A stretch of 6,609 bases of DNA, from positions 1-6,609 of the forward strand of contig JARFPW010000110.1 in the NCBI GenBank assembly GCA_029288095.1, written 5' to 3'. Below, one piece after another: positions 5,800 through 6,609 of this stretch (positions are counted from its first letter, which is position 1; each line of letters begins with the position of its first letter). A program made the translations under genes and the position numbers. Under the pieces are notes generated by a model. It made no database searches. It saw nothing but the letters and a program-made list of their open reading frames with translations, and was not told where the DNA came from. Source of the DNA: Gemmatimonadota bacterium (GTDB taxonomy: Bacteria > Gemmatimonadota > Gemmatimonadetes > Palauibacterales > Palauibacteraceae).

Positions 5800-5972
5800 C
5801 TGAATTGTTTCAGACGACTCTCACGACCGTGGGTGGATCGAAAGCCGATCGCAGCCTGGCGCCTGATCCATGCTTGCGCCGCGGAAGGCCGGCTGGGCAG
5901 CTTGTCTGCCCTCCGGGCCTGGCCCCGGACGAGCCGCTCCTCACAGACCCGACGAACAGGCATCACGCATGA
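5796..5972 (+). CDS. Possible 58-residue hypothetical protein, ATGA-coupled at both ends
   Basis: A frame of 58 codons starts at the ATG overlapping the decarboxylase stop (ATGA, 5796-5799) and ends in a TGA that overlaps the ATG of the next gene (ATGA, 5969-5972). The product begins MTELFQTTLTTVGGSKADRS, has two cysteines (26 and 38), is Pro- and Arg-rich in the second half, and shows no signal peptide, membrane segment or family I recognise. The exact double overlap is typical of coupled operon genes and fills an otherwise empty 169-base gap. Against it: no Shine-Dalgarno, lower third-position GC than the neighbours by eye, and a large hairpin (5886-5920) in its middle that could equally explain the gap as a non-coding element. 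Confidence 0.35.
   Translation: MTELFQTTLTTVGGSKADRSLAPDPCLRRGRPAGQLVCPPGLAPDEPLLTDPTNRHHA
5886..5920 (+). other. Strong GC-rich hairpin in the decarboxylase-to-dsbA gap
   Basis: AGGCCGG (5886-5892) pairs with CCGGGCCT (5913-5920) with one bulged G, and inside it GGGCAG (5895-5900) pairs perfectly with CTGCCC (5906-5911) around the loop CTTGT. No T run follows on either strand, so it is not a standard intrinsic terminator. It may slow or stabilise the transcript between two genes, or be a dispersed palindromic element. Confidence 0.5.
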
Positions 5973-6609
5973 GCCGATTGAGAGACATCCGACGCCCCCC
6001 CGCAACGCGATCCCTGTTCCTTGTAGCGGCTTCGTCGTGCATGGCGTTGGTCTCGCTTACGGTTCAGCCCGCGGCTGGTCAGCAAGCCGCCGTCGTGCCC
6101 GACGATCAGACGGCGGTGCTCGAAGCGGCGGACCGAGCGCGCTCGCGGGGAGCCGACGACGCTCCGATTCGAATCGTCGAGATCTCCGATTTCGAATGTC
6201 CGTTCTGCGCGCAATTCTACAATGAGAGTTACAGGGTCGTCGACAGCCTGTATGTGCAGAGCGGCATCGCGCGCTACCTGTGGATCTCGTTTCCCAACAG
6301 TAGCCATCCGCGGGCGTGGCCCGCGATCGAGGGCGCATTCTGTGCAGGTGCCGCCGGAAGATTCTGGGAAATGCACGGCGTGTTGTTTGAAAGACAGGCC
6401 GAGTGGTTGGCAGCCGGCGACCTGAATGCCACGCTGATCGGCTACGCCATCGGCTTGGGTGTCGATGAATCGAGCTTCCGCGACTGTCTACTCAATGACG
6501 TCACCGCGCCCCTTCAAGTCTCCGACTACGACGCGGCTTTGCGTTCAGGGATCACCAGCACCCCGTTCTTCGTGGTGGGCGACAGCATCGCGATCCGCGG
6601 AGCCGTTTC
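5969..6609 (+). CDS. Exported DsbA-like thioredoxin-fold thiol oxidoreductase (3' end missing)
   Basis: From the ATG at 5969 the frame is open to the right edge (213 residues so far), so the C-terminus is missing. Residues 1-38 look like a signal peptide: basic start (RLRDIRRPPATR), hydrophobic core from 15 to 33, and a likely signal peptidase I site after AAG near residue 38; Cys24 lies in a poor lipobox (AASSC), so lipidation is unlikely. The mature part has the thioredoxin_4/DsbA pattern: PIRIVEISDFECPFC with catalytic CPFC at 77-80, AFCAGAAGRFWEMHGVLF (123-140), FRDCLL (170-175) and the cis-proline TPFF (198-201). Cys125 and Cys173 may form a second structural disulphide. It acts in the cell envelope, oxidising or isomerising protein thiols. 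The ATG overlaps the stop of the possible 58-codon gene; the ribosome site is weak (AGG near -10). Confidence 0.88.
   Translation, partial: MSRLRDIRRPPATRSLFLVAASSCMALVSLTVQPAAGQQAAVVPDDQTAVLEAADRARSRGADDAPIRIVEISDFECPFCAQFYNESYRVVDSLYVQSGIARYLWISFPNSSHPRAWPAIEGAFCAGAAGRFWEMHGVLFERQAEWLAAGDLNATLIGYAIGLGVDESSFRDCLLNDVTAPLQVSDYDAALRSGITSTPFFVVGDSIAIRGAV

Noticed and set aside
1..6609. CRISPR array, insertion sequence or tRNA gene
   Set aside because: No repeat-spacer pattern, terminal inverted repeats with a transposase, or tRNA cloverleaf seen in the intergenic stretches on either strand.

Overview
The window is a GC-rich bacterial chromosome segment with compact gene packing, ATGA start/stop overlaps and an exported thioredoxin-fold protein. 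The gene types (glycerol kinase, maf, dtd, yjbQ, UPF1-like helicase, group II PLP decarboxylase, DsbA-like protein) are widespread. I lean towards a Gemmatimonadota- or Acidobacteriota-like organism from general experience of such gene sets, but nothing in the sequence proves it.

Positions 1-1685 are a minus-strand block read right to left: yjbQ, dtd, maf and the first 44 codons of a glycerol kinase that runs off the left edge. dtd and maf are 4 bases apart, and maf and glpK overlap by ATGA. The block mixes quality control (removal of D-amino acids from tRNA, hydrolysis of non-canonical nucleotides) with a YjbQ protein and entry into glycerol metabolism.

Positions 1686-2264 hold no convincing protein gene and are the most interesting part. 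On the minus strand there is a near-consensus sigma70 promoter (TTGACT, 16 bases, TATTAT), then about 300 bases that fold by eye into a long rod with GAAA and UUCG tetraloops, then an intrinsic terminator with a perfect 7-bp stem and A plus T6. This looks like an uncharacterised structured RNA of about 300 nt, either free-standing or the leader of the yjbQ block. Directly downstream lie four direct copies of a TCCAC-type 9-mer spaced 10-11 bp. They resemble DnaA boxes or a tandem response-regulator operator beside a short AT-rich patch.

Positions 2265-4229 (minus) encode a complete superfamily 1B helicase of UPF1/AAA_11-AAA_12 type. It is divergent, across a 109-bp gap, from a complete PLP-dependent aromatic-amino-acid-type decarboxylase (4339-5799, plus). 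A possible 58-codon gene (5796-5972) is linked by ATGA overlaps to both the decarboxylase and an exported DsbA-like thiol oxidoreductase (from 5969, truncated by the right edge), so the three may form one translationally coupled plus-strand operon.
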